Below are positions 25,293-36,137 of a stretch of DNA of 64,000 bases, one piece after another. The notes below the pieces were generated by a model. It worked only from the letters and a program-made list of their open reading frames with translations, did no database searches and was not told the DNA's origin. Each line of letters starts with the position of its first letter. Position 1 is the stretch's first letter. The position numbers were made by a program, and so were the translations under genes. Source of the stretch: DATGJX01 sp963830545 (GTDB taxonomy: Bacteria > Vulcanimicrobiota > Vulcanimicrobiia > Vulcanimicrobiales > Vulcanimicrobiaceae); contig CAWHMK010000001.1 of the NCBI GenBank assembly GCA_963830545.1, forward strand, positions 1,860,001 to 1,924,000. The letters run 5' to 3'.

Positions 25293-26210
25293 AAACGCTG
25301 CTGGCTCCGGCGTTGCGGGATGGCGACGCCGTCGCGCTCGTCGCGCCGGCCGGCCCAATAGCCGCCGACGAGCAATTCGCTCGAGCGGAGGACGTCGTGC
25401 GTTCGCTGGGACTCGTGCCTCGCATCGCACGCTATGCAAGGCAGCGTCGCGGCTATCTCGCGGGAAGCGACGACGAACGCGCTTCGGACTTTAATGACGC
25501 CGTGCGCGACCCCGAAATCCGCGGCATCTTCGCGCTGCGCGGCGGGTATGGGACGATGCGCATACTCGATGCAATCGACTATGCAGCGCTCGCGGCGAAT
25601 CCGAAAGTCGTGCTCGGCTATTCGGATTTGACGGCCATACTCAATACGATAACGCAGCGTACCGGCCTCGTCACTTTTCACGGTCCCGTCGCCGCGCTCT
25701 CGCCGTTCACCGAAAACGAAAGCGCGTGGCTGCGCCGCGCACTCATGCGGAGCGAGCCGCTCGGCGAGCTGCATGACGCGAACGCATACGCGATCACCGG
25801 CGGTACGGCGTGCGGACGATTATGCGGCGGAAATCTTTCGCTCGTCACGTCACTGCTCGGCACGCCCTACGAAATCGACACGTCGCGCGCGATCCTGCTT
25901 ATCGAGGAAGTCGATGAGGCGCCGTACCGCATCGACCGCATGCTCACGCACCTTCGCCTGAGTGGAGCACTCTCGCGCGCGGCCGGCATTCTCGTCGGAC
26001 GGTGTCGCCAATTGCGACGTTTCCGGCGATCACCCCTACGGCGCCATGCCGCTTGCCGAAGTGCTGCGCGACCGTTTGGGTGACTTTGGCGTGCCGGTTC
26101 TGGCGCAAATACCCGCGGGTCACGACGGCGAGCAGTGGACGCTCCCGATCGGCCTCGACGCGCGAATCCGAGACGACCGCCTCATCATCGATAGCCCGGG
26201 GGTCCAGTAG
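25289..26210 (+). CDS. LD-carboxypeptidase, peptidase S66 (one +1 frameshift)
   Basis: Serine peptidase of the LdcA/MccF family, which trims muropeptide tetrapeptides or hydrolyses related amides. About 306 aa. DAVALVAPAGPI at the N-terminus, then the nucleophile region RGGYGTMRILDAIDY and VLGYSDLTAI, then GRLCGGNLSLVTSLLGTPYE and LLIEEVDEAPYRIDRML. After a switch at about 25997-26009 come VPVLAQIPAGHDGEQWTLPI, with the catalytic His, and G-L-D-A-R. The TTG start overlaps the helicase stop. The shift fits an extra base in GG or CC. Confidence 0.88.
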
Positions 26211-26819
26211 ATGTTCGGCTCGTTCGGCGATCGCTTGTCGGCCTTGCCGCAGGCGCCTTTTTTCCAATGGTTTTCGCTCGAACCGTATACCGACGTGGGC
26301 CCCCTGCCGGACGTCGCGGTGCGCGCGTTCAAACCATCCGGTGAGGCATTCCACGATTGCGTCACGTTGGAAGCGGTGACGAACGATGACGAGCGCATCG
26401 CGAGCATGCGGCTTATCCTCTCGCGCAGTTTCGTCAACGACGCGCGCCACGGCGCATTTGCGCTGGACGTCACGAAGAGTTTCTTGCAGGGTGCACTCGG
26501 CCAAACACCGCTGGGAAAGGCATTCGAATTTCGCATGGGTGATGCGGCAATGATCAAACGAGCCGGCGCGACGGGCCAGCCGCCACGGATCTCGGACGTC
26601 GAAGAAGCGGCTCTGCAAACCTATGATGGGCAAAGACCGGATTGCGAAATCCGATCGGGAGATGCGTTTGTGCGTTTCTCGAACGAAAAACGCGGTCCGA
26701 TCGACCGCGTTCTCGTCATTGAGATCCGTCCCCCAGGCTCAGCTGCCAAGCGTGGCACTGAGCCGCGGTGCCCGACGGTTGCGGCTTTGCGCGCTGGGCG
26801 TGGTGCAACTAAGCGATAA
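26211..26819 (+). CDS. Hypothetical protein after the LD-carboxypeptidase
   Basis: 202 aa; its ATG follows the previous stop directly, so it is probably co-transcribed. No signal peptide or membrane segment. A mixed alpha/beta composition (SMRLILSRSFVNDARHGAFA, KSFLQGALGQTPLG) is seen without a recognised motif. The last about 25 residues are basic and low in complexity and overlap the convergent protease gene by 11 bp. Function unknown. Confidence 0.6.
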   Translation: MFGSFGDRLSALPQAPFFQWFSLEPYTDVGPLPDVAVRAFKPSGEAFHDCVTLEAVTNDDERIASMRLILSRSFVNDARHGAFALDVTKSFLQGALGQTPLGKAFEFRMGDAAMIKRAGATGQPPRISDVEEAALQTYDGQRPDCEIRSGDAFVRFSNEKRGPIDRVLVIEIRPPGSAAKRGTEPRCPTVAALRAGRGATKR

Positions 26820-28014
26820 CGCGCTCGGCGTCAGCGGCGTCGGTTGCCGCGAAAAAGCGATTGTGGGTTTCGGTAACGTGCGGTGCCCACGGGTCGACCT
26901 GCGCCGCATTCACCGGGAAATGTACGGTCGGTCCGACGGCGTCCGCATAACTGTTTCCGTCGAACGGCTGGAAATCCCGGCTTTCCTTGTGCGCAACGAC
27001 AAGCGAAGCGACGCTGTTCGCCGCCGTTTTTGCCGCTTTGCGAAGAGCCGGATCGAGGCGTCCGTCGCTCGCGAGCGTATCGTATAGCGCGACCGCGGGG
27101 CGATCTGCGTGCCACGGCATATCCGGCGTAGCTTCCGAAAAGCGCACCATGCCTTGAACGGACTTTGCGTCTTGACGAATCGCCCCAACTTCCGATTTAT
27201 CGTGCTTGCGTGCAGCGATACCGTCGTTGAGCGCTTTGACCGAGGTTTCGACGTTCCGGATCTTCGCTGCATCCAGATCGAGAACGTCGAACGCCGCGGC
27301 CGGCCCCCACGTCTCGCCTTCGGCACCGTATTTTTGATGCATCACGTCGTCGACGACCGCTTTGCCCATGCCTCTTGCATCGCCGTGTTTCGCAATCGCG
27401 TCGGCGACATTGCTCGGAACGCCGGGAGAAACCATCGTTTCGGGACTTGCCGCGAGATATTTGACGCCCGCGTGCGAAAGTTCGTCCGCAAATCCGAGTG
27501 AGGCCATCAGGCATTGATTTGCCACCACGCCGTCGACTTTGCGACCGGCATCTTCCGGGTGTTCCTGCGCGTGCAGTTTCATCCCGTCGGCAATGCCCTG
27601 CGCGATTTGCGGCATCGGCATAATCGCATGGCAACTGTCCGCTTCCAAGCCGCCGCCGTCGCCGGCGCCGTGATCCGTCAATTCGATCCAAGTTTGTTTA
27701 GCGCCGGATTGCTCGGCGTTGTCGAGAACGTGCGCGACGAACTTCGCGAGATTCTTTTCCGAGGCCATGTCGTGCGGCGCGCTTATCGATGCTTGTCCGA
27801 TTTGCCCGTCCGAAACCGTGAAAGAGTCGGTGCGCAATTTGCCCGTGCCCGCTGACGTCGTATCCTGCACGGTGTATTCGATCTTCGAATCCTTCGCGCT
27901 GCTCTGCAGCGCTTGGCGCAGCGTAACGCCTTGCGATTCGTCCAAATTGTTGTCGCCGTCGCGGTAGATGCCGAATTCGACCGCGCGCGACGATGAAGAG
28001 TTGACGGTTGCCAT
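26809..28014 (-). CDS. Clostripain-like cysteine protease (peptidase C11)
   Basis: 401 aa. GIYRDGDNNLDES near the N-terminus, ELTDHGAGDGGG (catalytic His) and VVANQCLMASLGFADEL (catalytic Cys) follow the C11 pattern. There is no signal peptide: the protein begins MATVNSSSSRAVEFGI, so it acts in the cytoplasm or leaves by a non-Sec route. A GGAGG stretch about 12 nt before the ATG can serve as ribosome-binding site. C11 proteases usually cut after Arg and mature by self-cleavage; that is family knowledge, not seen here. Confidence 0.88.
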   Translation of the reverse strand: MATVNSSSSRAVEFGIYRDGDNNLDESQGVTLRQALQSSAKDSKIEYTVQDTTSAGTGKLRTDSFTVSDGQIGQASISAPHDMASEKNLAKFVAHVLDNAEQSGAKQTWIELTDHGAGDGGGLEADSCHAIMPMPQIAQGIADGMKLHAQEHPEDAGRKVDGVVANQCLMASLGFADELSHAGVKYLAASPETMVSPGVPSNVADAIAKHGDARGMGKAVVDDVMHQKYGAEGETWGPAAAFDVLDLDAAKIRNVETSVKALNDGIAARKHDKSEVGAIRQDAKSVQGMVRFSEATPDMPWHADRPAVALYDTLASDGRLDPALRKAAKTAANSVASLVVAHKESRDFQPFDGNSYADAVGPTVHFPVNAAQVDPWAPHVTETHNRFFAATDAADAERVIA

Positions 28015-28168
28015 AACGAGCGAAGCCCTCCAGATCCAGTAAGTAGACTCTGGAGATGCTATTGCGACGAGGTGTGCCTTTGGCTAGCGGAATGAGCGGT
28101 TGCGCTCCTCGAAGCCTGGCCATAAGGCCGGCAGCGATTGACCGACTTGTCCACCGCGCGAACATTCT

Positions 28169-28506
28169 TTAGATGAACGTTGACCGAAGCTGATCCGGTT
28201 TGGTGGACAGTTGAAGTTTAGACATCATGCGACTTGACTGCATCCGAATTCGCGCGCCGGCAACGAGCACGTGCTCCGCATCGGACCAAACGGGAGTGCC
28301 CCGCCACGGTAGAGCGTGAGCGCGGCGGGATTATCACCGGCGACTACGGCGAGCGCCGAGCCGCTGGGTGAAGCGCCATGCCTTGAGGCCGTTCGGAAGC
28401 ACGACCGGCGCGAAGTCCCCATCGTGCATGAAAGCGCCGGAGCAGCGCCTGCGAGCAAGAAAATGCCCACAAATTCTGGCATCGGGCATGGCTCCTTTCT
28501 CTGCAC
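28169..28506 (-). CDS. Small secreted protein, frame-disrupted, unknown function
   Basis: The start MPEFVGIFLLAGAAPALS is a good signal peptide. Coding character then passes between frames: HDGDFAPVVLPNGLKAWRFT, SALAVVAGDNPAALTLYRGG, and SDAEHVLVAGARIRMQSSRM, ending at a TAA at 28169-28171. At least two or three single-base shifts are needed to join these pieces. It is divergent from the acetyltransferase at 28574. The call is tentative; the 28015-28168 stretch beside it holds nothing I can support. Confidence 0.35.
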
Positions 28507-28573
28507 TGCGGACCTTGGCGTCTGCTACATGCGGGGCGGGACTCGGACCTGCCGCGGCCGTAAGCAGAAGCGC

Positions 28574-29032
28574 ATGGAGGCGAAACGGCAGATCGAAATC
28601 CGGAGAGCGCAAGAGAGCGATTTGGGAGAACTCGTGCCGCTTTTCGATGCATACCGGTCGTTCTTCGCGGGCGAAAAGCCGTCAGGCTCGCGCGCCTTCT
28701 TAGCCGAACGGCTCCGTGAAAACGACGCGATCTTTTTCCTCGCGTGCAGTAATTCGCAGATTGCCGGTTTCTTGACGCTGTATCCGCTTTTCTCGTCGTG
28801 GCACGCGGCCCGAATTTGGTTCTTGAGCGATCTCTACGTTCGCGAAGAATCTCGCAACGCCGGAATCGGAAGACGCCTGGTCGAGGCGGCGCAGGCGTTC
28901 GCTCGCGATAACGGCTCGCGGAGCATCATGGTCGAAATCCCGCACAGCGAACCGCATCTCGTGCAATTCTACGAGAGATTGCAGTTCATCCGCGACCGGA
29001 ACTTCGACCTGCACCGGTATTATATCGCGTGA
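28574..29032 (+). CDS. GNAT-family N-acetyltransferase
   Basis: 152 aa from the ATG at 28574. IRRAQESDLGELVPLFDAYR at the N-terminus, IWFLSDLYVREESRNAGIGR (acetyl-CoA-binding motif A) and a C-terminal FYERLQFIRDRNFDLHRYYI are typical. An upstream extension in this frame is low-complexity and was not used. Substrate unknown. Confidence 0.85.
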   Translation: MEAKRQIEIRRAQESDLGELVPLFDAYRSFFAGEKPSGSRAFLAERLRENDAIFFLACSNSQIAGFLTLYPLFSSWHAARIWFLSDLYVREESRNAGIGRRLVEAAQAFARDNGSRSIMVEIPHSEPHLVQFYERLQFIRDRNFDLHRYYIA

Positions 29033-29107
29033 ATTCGCCGCCGGTATGCTTGCTCTGCCCGGTGTTCTGCTAGGGCGCGGCCGGAACGCAGCGAATCGGG
29101 AACGGCT

Positions 29108-30777
<1,670 letters not shown>

Positions 30778-30781
<4 letters not shown>

Positions 30782-31665
30782 CCGGTCGGGCATTCGTGCA
30801 GCAGCGTGAAGCCGTCGGACGTGGTGTGAGCGATCACGTATTGCACGAGGGGCGGTTCGCCCGAGGCTTGGTTCGGCGGCGGAAATTGGAACGTCGCCGG
30901 AATGTTGTCGTGGCCTTTGATGAACGGATCCGTGTTTTGGCTGCTGTAATAGAACGGATAGTCGAGGTCTAGGCTCTGCTCCGAACCGTCGGGGAAGTGC
31001 ACGATGATCGACACGTACTCCCACACGCGCCCGGTTCGCGAATCGATGGTCGGATTGTTGTTCGGCGCGAAATCGACGTAGCCGCAGGGTTCGTGCGCTG
31101 CCGCCGCACCGCCGGTTCCCTGGCCCGTACCCGACTCACCCGTTCCGGTGCCGCCTTGTCCCGCCGAGCCGGTAACGGCCTTTGCAACTCTACTGGCTCC
31201 CGCGCCGTGGCCGCCCATCGGAATGTGCTCTACGGGCTTGCTGTGGTAGCGCGTGCGTACCAGAGGCCGCGCCGATGCAACGCGGCGTATGCGTTGCCGT
31301 TCGGAAGGCGCAGCCGGAGCGACGACGTGCGGCTGCACGTGCGTTTCCGCAATAACTTTTGCGTGCACGATCGGCTTCGGCGTAGGTTTCGGTTTGGGTT
31401 TCGGTGTGGGCTTGGGCCGATGCTCGATGCGCATGAGCTTCGCAACGGTAATCCGTTCGGCCGGTTCGCTCGGAATAGCGTACGTGTGCTGCGGAATGGA
31501 CATCACCACGACTTCGATGATTGCCAAGGCGAGCGCAAGGCCGATGACGAGTCTGCGCCGGTTCGCCTGTGACGTCTCGGCCGAGAGATCGCGTATGAAC
31601 GACGAGAGCCACCCGCGGCGCGCGGGTGACTCTCGCGTTTCGAGATGTTTTGACGTGGTGGTCAC
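30778..31665 (-). CDS. TonB-like energy transducer
   Basis: 295 aa. One membrane segment near residues 38-58 (RRLVIGLALALAIIEVVVMS), then a Pro/Lys-rich spanning region (KPTPKPKPKPTPKPIV), a Gly-rich linker and a C-terminal domain of about 100 residues (SIIVHFPDGSEQSLDLDYPF, PATFQFPPPNQ). The layout is that of TonB, which carries energy from the inner to the outer membrane. No ExbB/ExbD or receptor is in the window. The C-terminal domain is not a standard TonB match, so a TonB-like envelope protein is the safer reading. Confidence 0.65.
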
Positions 31666-31672
31666 CGGCCTG

Positions 31673-31990
31673 CTACTTTGGTTGCGGGGTTACCCCGTAC
31701 GTTTCTTTATACCATTGGTCGAATTGATCTTGCGTCGGATAGTAGCCGTACTTCTTGTAATACCAATCCCGGTACGCGGATTGCCTGCGCTGAACTTCGC
31801 CTTGTTCCGCGCGTTTCTCACGCACTTTGTGATTGTAGTTGGTGATCAGAATGCCGGCAGCGGTGCCTAACAGAATGATGTTGCGCGTGCGGGCGGCCCC
31901 ATTGGCCAACGCGGGAGCCGTCGCACCGAGGCCGATCGCCGCGGCAAGCGCGGCGGCCATGGCTCTCTGCTTCATAAACCGTCCTTTCAT
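31673..31990 (-). CDS. Small exported protein, unknown function
   Basis: 105 aa, or 100 aa from the internal Met at 31975. Signal peptide (KQRAMAAALAAAIGLGATAP then ALA), followed by a second hydrophobic stretch (NIILLGTAAGILITNY) and a Tyr/Gln-rich charged tail (AYRDWYYKKYGYYPTQDQFD, QWYKETYG). Next to the TonB-like gene and in the same direction, 7 bp away. Not recognised. Confidence 0.65.
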   Translation of the reverse strand: MKGRFMKQRAMAAALAAAIGLGATAPALANGAARTRNIILLGTAAGILITNYNHKVREKRAEQGEVQRRQSAYRDWYYKKYGYYPTQDQFDQWYKETYGVTPQPK

Positions 31991-32058
31991 CTGCTCAGAA
32001 TCCTTCCCATGGAGAACGAAAAGGCGGGCTGGGTAGTTTCAAGGAATCCCTGTGCTCC

Positions 32059-32572
32059 GTGGAAGTTCAGAGTGACATACGAGGAATCCCGGATTTTCCG
32101 ATTCCCGGGATCCTTTTCCGTGACATTACCCCACTTCTCAAAGACAAGCAAGGTTTCAAGGCCGCGATCGATCTTTTCGTCGACGCCTTCAACAACCGCA
32201 ACATCGACTACGTCGTAGGAATCGAAGCGCGCGGCTACATGCTCGGAGCTCCGCTCGCGTACGCGATCGGCGCGGGTTTCGTCCCCGTACGCAAGCCGGG
32301 CAAGCTTGCCCTACAGCAAGCTGAGTGAATCATACGCGCTGGAGTACGGAACCAATTCGCTCGAAATCCACGAAGATGCGCTGGGCAATGGCGACCGCGT
32401 GCTCGTGGTGGACGACTTGCTGGCGACCGGCGGCACCGCCGCGGCCACCCGCCGCCTCCTCGAACGGCTCGGCGCAAAGATTGAAGGCTTTGCGTTTCTC
32501 ATCGAGCTCGAAGCGCTCAAAGGGCGTGACGCTTTGCACGGCGTGGACGTTAGAACGTTCATCACGTATTGA
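32059..32572 (+). CDS. apt: Adenine phosphoribosyltransferase (one +1 frameshift)
   Basis: Salvages adenine to AMP using PRPP. About 170 aa. First part IRGIPDFPIPGILFRDITPL, YVVGIEARGYMLGAPLAYAI, PVRKPGKL; second part PYSKLSESYALEYGTNSLEI and the PRPP motif VLVVDDLLATGGTAAATRRL. Join at the TT of 32306-32307: an extra T turns CTG-CCC into CTTG-CCC. GTG start at 32059 matches the family N-terminus. Confidence 0.92.
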
Positions 32573-32589
32573 TCTTGGGAGTCTTCTAT

Positions 32590-33072
32590 ATGGGTCGCAC
32601 CCGCCTAGCCCTGGTTTTTGCACTCGCGGCAGCAACCGTGACGCTTGCGTTTGGGCCCGTCCATGCCCAGGAGTCACCCGACCAAGGGCCCGCGACCGCC
32701 GCGGCCAGCCCCTCGCCGCCTCCAATCCCGTCGCCGAAACCGGGCCCGGACGACCCGAAGCGCCACAAGCTGGTGGTACAGCAATTCCTGGCCTGGCAGC
32801 AAGGGCAAGTCGACCGTTCGCTCTATGCAGATTCCGTAAACGACCAGCTGACCGACGACGTCTTGAACCGCGGCACGGCGACGCTCGCAAACATGGGCGC
32901 GCTGCAAAGTGCCGTTTTCCTGGGCACGAGCCACACCAAAGGCGTCGACCTCTACGTCTATAAGGTGACGTGCGAGCACGGTTCGGTCGACATGGATTTC
33001 GCGCTGGCGCCCGACGGAAAAATCGAGCTCGATATTTTTCGAATAGACGGGAAGCCGCCGCTTGTGGCATGA
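32590..33072 (+). CDS. Small secreted protein sharing a domain with a serine hydrolase in this window
   Basis: 160 aa. Signal peptide (MGRTRLALVFALAAATVTLA), a Pro/Ser/Ala-rich linker, then a domain of about 100 residues: FLAWQQGQVDRSLYADSVND, QLTDDVLN, VYKVTCEHGSVDMDFALAPD, GKIELDIF. The same pattern is found at the C-terminus of the serine hydrolase at 54460-55806 (LLQGQIDRSQYTAQVNAALT ... GKIAGIG). In family proteins such domains sit behind beta-lactamase-like enzymes; here it stands alone. GGGAG ribosome-binding site 8 nt upstream. Confidence 0.75.
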   Translation: MGRTRLALVFALAAATVTLAFGPVHAQESPDQGPATAAASPSPPPIPSPKPGPDDPKRHKLVVQQFLAWQQGQVDRSLYADSVNDQLTDDVLNRGTATLANMGALQSAVFLGTSHTKGVDLYVYKVTCEHGSVDMDFALAPDGKIELDIFRIDGKPPLVA

Positions 33073-33087
33073 TGGTCTGAAAGTTAC

Positions 33088-35257
33088 ATGACGATAGCGG
33101 AGCTGGTTCAGAAGGTTCGGACCTACGACCCGTCGCTCGACGGGTCGTGGCTTATGCGCGTGTACGACATGGCGAATCGCGCGCACGAGGGGCAGCGCCG
33201 CGCTTCCGGCGAGTCGTACATCGAGCATCCCCTCGCCGTTGCAGGCATCCTGGCCGACCTGGAGATGGATCGCCAGACCGTCGCGGCGGCGTTGCTGCAC
33301 GACGTCGTCGAAGACACCAGTCTGACCACGGAGCAAGTCGCGAGCGAATTCGGGGACGAGATTTCCACGCTCGTCGACGGCGTTACGAAACTGACGCGGA
33401 TCCCGTATCAATCGAAGGAAGAAGCGCAGGTCGAGAATCTTCGCAAGATGTTCATGGCGATGGCCAAGGACATCCGCGTCATCATCATCAAACTCGCGGA
33501 CCGCCTGCACAACATGCGCACGCTCGGCAGTTTGCCTCCGGCGAAACAAACGGCCATCGCACGCGAAACGCTCGACATCTATACGCCTATCGCGCACCGT
33601 CTCGGCATCTGGAAGATCAAATGGGAGATGGAGGATCTCTGTCTTCGCTACATCGACCCCGAAGGCTATCGCGAGATTGTCGAACGTGTCGCGAAGACGC
33701 GCAAAGAGCGCGAGAGCGGCGTAGAAACGGTCATCAATCGCCTGAACGAAGAATTTCAAGCAACTCGGCATCAACGCCGAAGTGCACGGGCGCCCGAAGC
33801 ACTTCTATTCGATTTACACGAAGATGAAGAAAGGGCGCGACTTCTCGACGATTTACGATCTCTCCGCCATTCGCGTCATCGTCGATTCGGTCAAAGATTG
33901 TTATGGGGCGCTCGGTACGGTGCACGCGCTTTGGACGCCGCTTCCGGGACGTTTCAAAGACTACATCGCGATGCCCAAGCCCAACATGTACCAGTCGCTG
34001 CACACGACGGTCGTCGGGCCCGAAGGCGAGCCGCTCGAGATTCAAATCCGTACGTGGGAGATGCACCGAACCAGCGAGTACGGGATCGCCGCGCACTGGC
34101 GCTATAAAGAAGGCGGCAAGGCCGACCAGTTCGAGAACAAACTCTCCTGGCTGCGCGCGCTGCTCGAGTGGCAGAAAGACATGCGCGATTCGCGCGTGTT
34201 CATGGAAAACCTCAAACTCGATCTCTTCGATTCGCAGGTGTTCATCTTCTCGCCGCGCGGCGACGTGTTCAGCATGCCGGCCGGAGGCACGCCGCTGGAT
34301 TTCGCCTACTCGGTTCATACGGACGTCGGAAATCACTGCGTAGGCGCTCGCGTGAACGGACGCATCGTTCCGCTGGATCAACACGCTGCAAAACGGCGAC
34401 ATCTGCGAGATCCTGGTCAACAAATCCAGCGGGCATCCCTCGCTCGACTGGCTTTCGATCGTCAAGACGAGCAGCGCCAAACACAAAATCAAACAGTGGT
34501 TCCGCAAAGGAACGGCGCGAGGAGAACGTGCTCGCCGGACAGGAAGCGGTCGAGAAAGAGCTCGCGCGCCAGCACATTTCGTTCTCCACGCTCAGCGGCG
34601 AGATCATCGAGCGGATCGCCAAGCGTATGAACTATGCGACGCCGACGGATTTATTTGCGGCGGTCGGATTCGGCGACGCCTCGGCGACGTCGGTCGCCAA
34701 TCGCATCAAGGACGAACTCAAGAGCAATAACGTCGTCGAGTTTGCCACGATTACGCGGCCGCCGTCGGTGTCGCGGCGCGTGTCGCGCAAGACCAGCGGC
34801 ATCCGCATCGCCGGCGTCGACGACGTACTGGTTCGTCTCTCGAAATGCTGCAGTCCCGTCCCCGGGCGATCCGATCATCGGCTACGTCACGATCGGCAAA
34901 GGCGTGTCGGTGCATCGCGCCGATTGTCCGAACGTTGCGTACATGACGGCGACGCCGGAGCGCATGCTCGAAGCGAGTTGGGGCGGCAAGACCGAAATCA
35001 CGCATGCCGTCGACATCGAATTGGAAGCGCTCGACCGTCCGCAGCTGCTGCAAGACGTCATGGCGGTGTTCGCCGAACTCAAGACGCAGGTCAGTTCGGT
35101 GACGGCGCGCGTGAAGCGCGATCGCCACGCACTCGTCAGTCTCACCGTGCAGATTCACGATCTGGATCATCTGCATCAGATTCTGCGTAAACTCGAGACA
35201 CTCAAAGACATACGGCGCGTGTACCGCGTCACGAAGCGCGAAGCCAAGTCTTCTTAG
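33088..35257 (+). CDS. rel: Bifunctional (p)ppGpp synthase/hydrolase, RSH family (four +1 frameshifts)
   Basis: Makes and degrades the alarmone (p)ppGpp. About 720 aa once joined. HD hydrolase domain: LLHDVVEDTSLTTEQVASEF and LADRLHNMRTLGSLPPAKQ are intact. Synthase domain: GRPKHFYSIYTKMKKGRDFS, YDLSAIRVIV, PKPNMYQSLHTTVVGPEG. TGS domain: FIFSPRGDVFSMPAGGTPLD. Zinc-finger-like segment: KCCSPVPG then DPIIGYVTIGKGVSVHRADC. ACT domain at the end. Switches map to TTT 33754-33756, AA 34380-34381, AAA 34507-34509 and GGG 34864-34866, all explained by one extra base. Both HD and synthase motifs look active. Confidence 0.92.
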
Positions 35258-35262
35258 TCGTC

Positions 35263-36137
35263 GTGAGCCCGTCGAACGCAGTCCGACCCGCTCGAGGGGA
35301 GAGCCTGAGTCACTGGGCGTGGCTGCTCGCCGCCGCGTTCGTGGGCGGCGGCATCAACAGCGTCGCCGGCGGCGGAAGTTTTCTGACGTTTCCGGCGCTG
35401 CTGCTTGCCGGCGTGCCGGCGATTCCGGCGAACGCTACCAACAATACCGCGATGTGGCTCGGCGTCGTCGCCAGCGCGCGCGGCTATCGCGAAGAAATCC
35501 GCACGTACCGCAGCGTCGTCTTACCGGCGATTCTCGTAAGCCTGGTCGGCTCCGTAGGCGGCGCGGTGCTGCTGTTGCATACCCCGCCCAAAGTCTTCGA
35601 ACGCATGATTCCGTGGCTGCTGCTGTTCGCAACCGTCGTGTTCGCGATCAGCCCGCTCATCACGCGAGCGCACAAACCCAAGGAGGTGCATTCGCCATGG
35701 CAACTTGCTGCGCAATTCTGCGTGGCCGATCTACGGCGGCTATTTCGGCGCCGGCATGGGAATCATGATGCTCGCCATCTTGACGTTTTCCGCGCTGCCG
35801 AGCATGAACGCGATGAACGGCGTGAAAAATCTGCTCTCGATCGCGATCAACGGCATCGCCGTCGTACCGTTCGTCGATCGCGGGCGCGATCGACTGGCCG
35901 GTCGCGCTGCTGATGGCGGTGTTTTCGATGGCGGGCGGCTATTTCGGCGCGCGGTTTTTCCGGCGCGTGCCCTCGCAGATCACCCGCGTAATCGTGCTAG
36001 TGATCGGCGCCGGCATGAGCGCGTACTTCTTCGTGCGTGCACCTGAGGCGTGGGCGCGTCGGCGTCCTTCCCGCCGCCGTGCGGCGCGGCGCGCGTTCTG
36101 TACCCACGGCTCGACGTGGTTCGCCGCCCAAAGATAG
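35263..36137 (+). CDS. TSUP (TauE/SafE-like) membrane permease (two +1 frameshifts)
   Basis: About 290 aa. GGGINSVAGGGSFLTFPALL, AGVPAIPANATNNTAMWLGV (first TSUP half) and YGGYFGAGMGIMMLAILTFS, ALPSMNAMNGVKNLLSIAIN (second half) are the two signature repeats, followed by FSMAGGYFGARFFRRVPSQI. Switches fit an extra T at 35716-35717 and an extra G at 35882-35884. The family exports sulfite or organosulfonates; substrate here unknown. Its 3' end overlaps the convergent RND gene by about 200 bp, so one or both true stops are probably hidden by errors. Confidence 0.85.

Noticed and set aside
28520..28560. A tRNA-like T-arm on the minus strand (GGTCCGAGTCC)
   Set aside because: No matching acceptor, anticodon or D arm within 70 nt; the stem has a mismatch.
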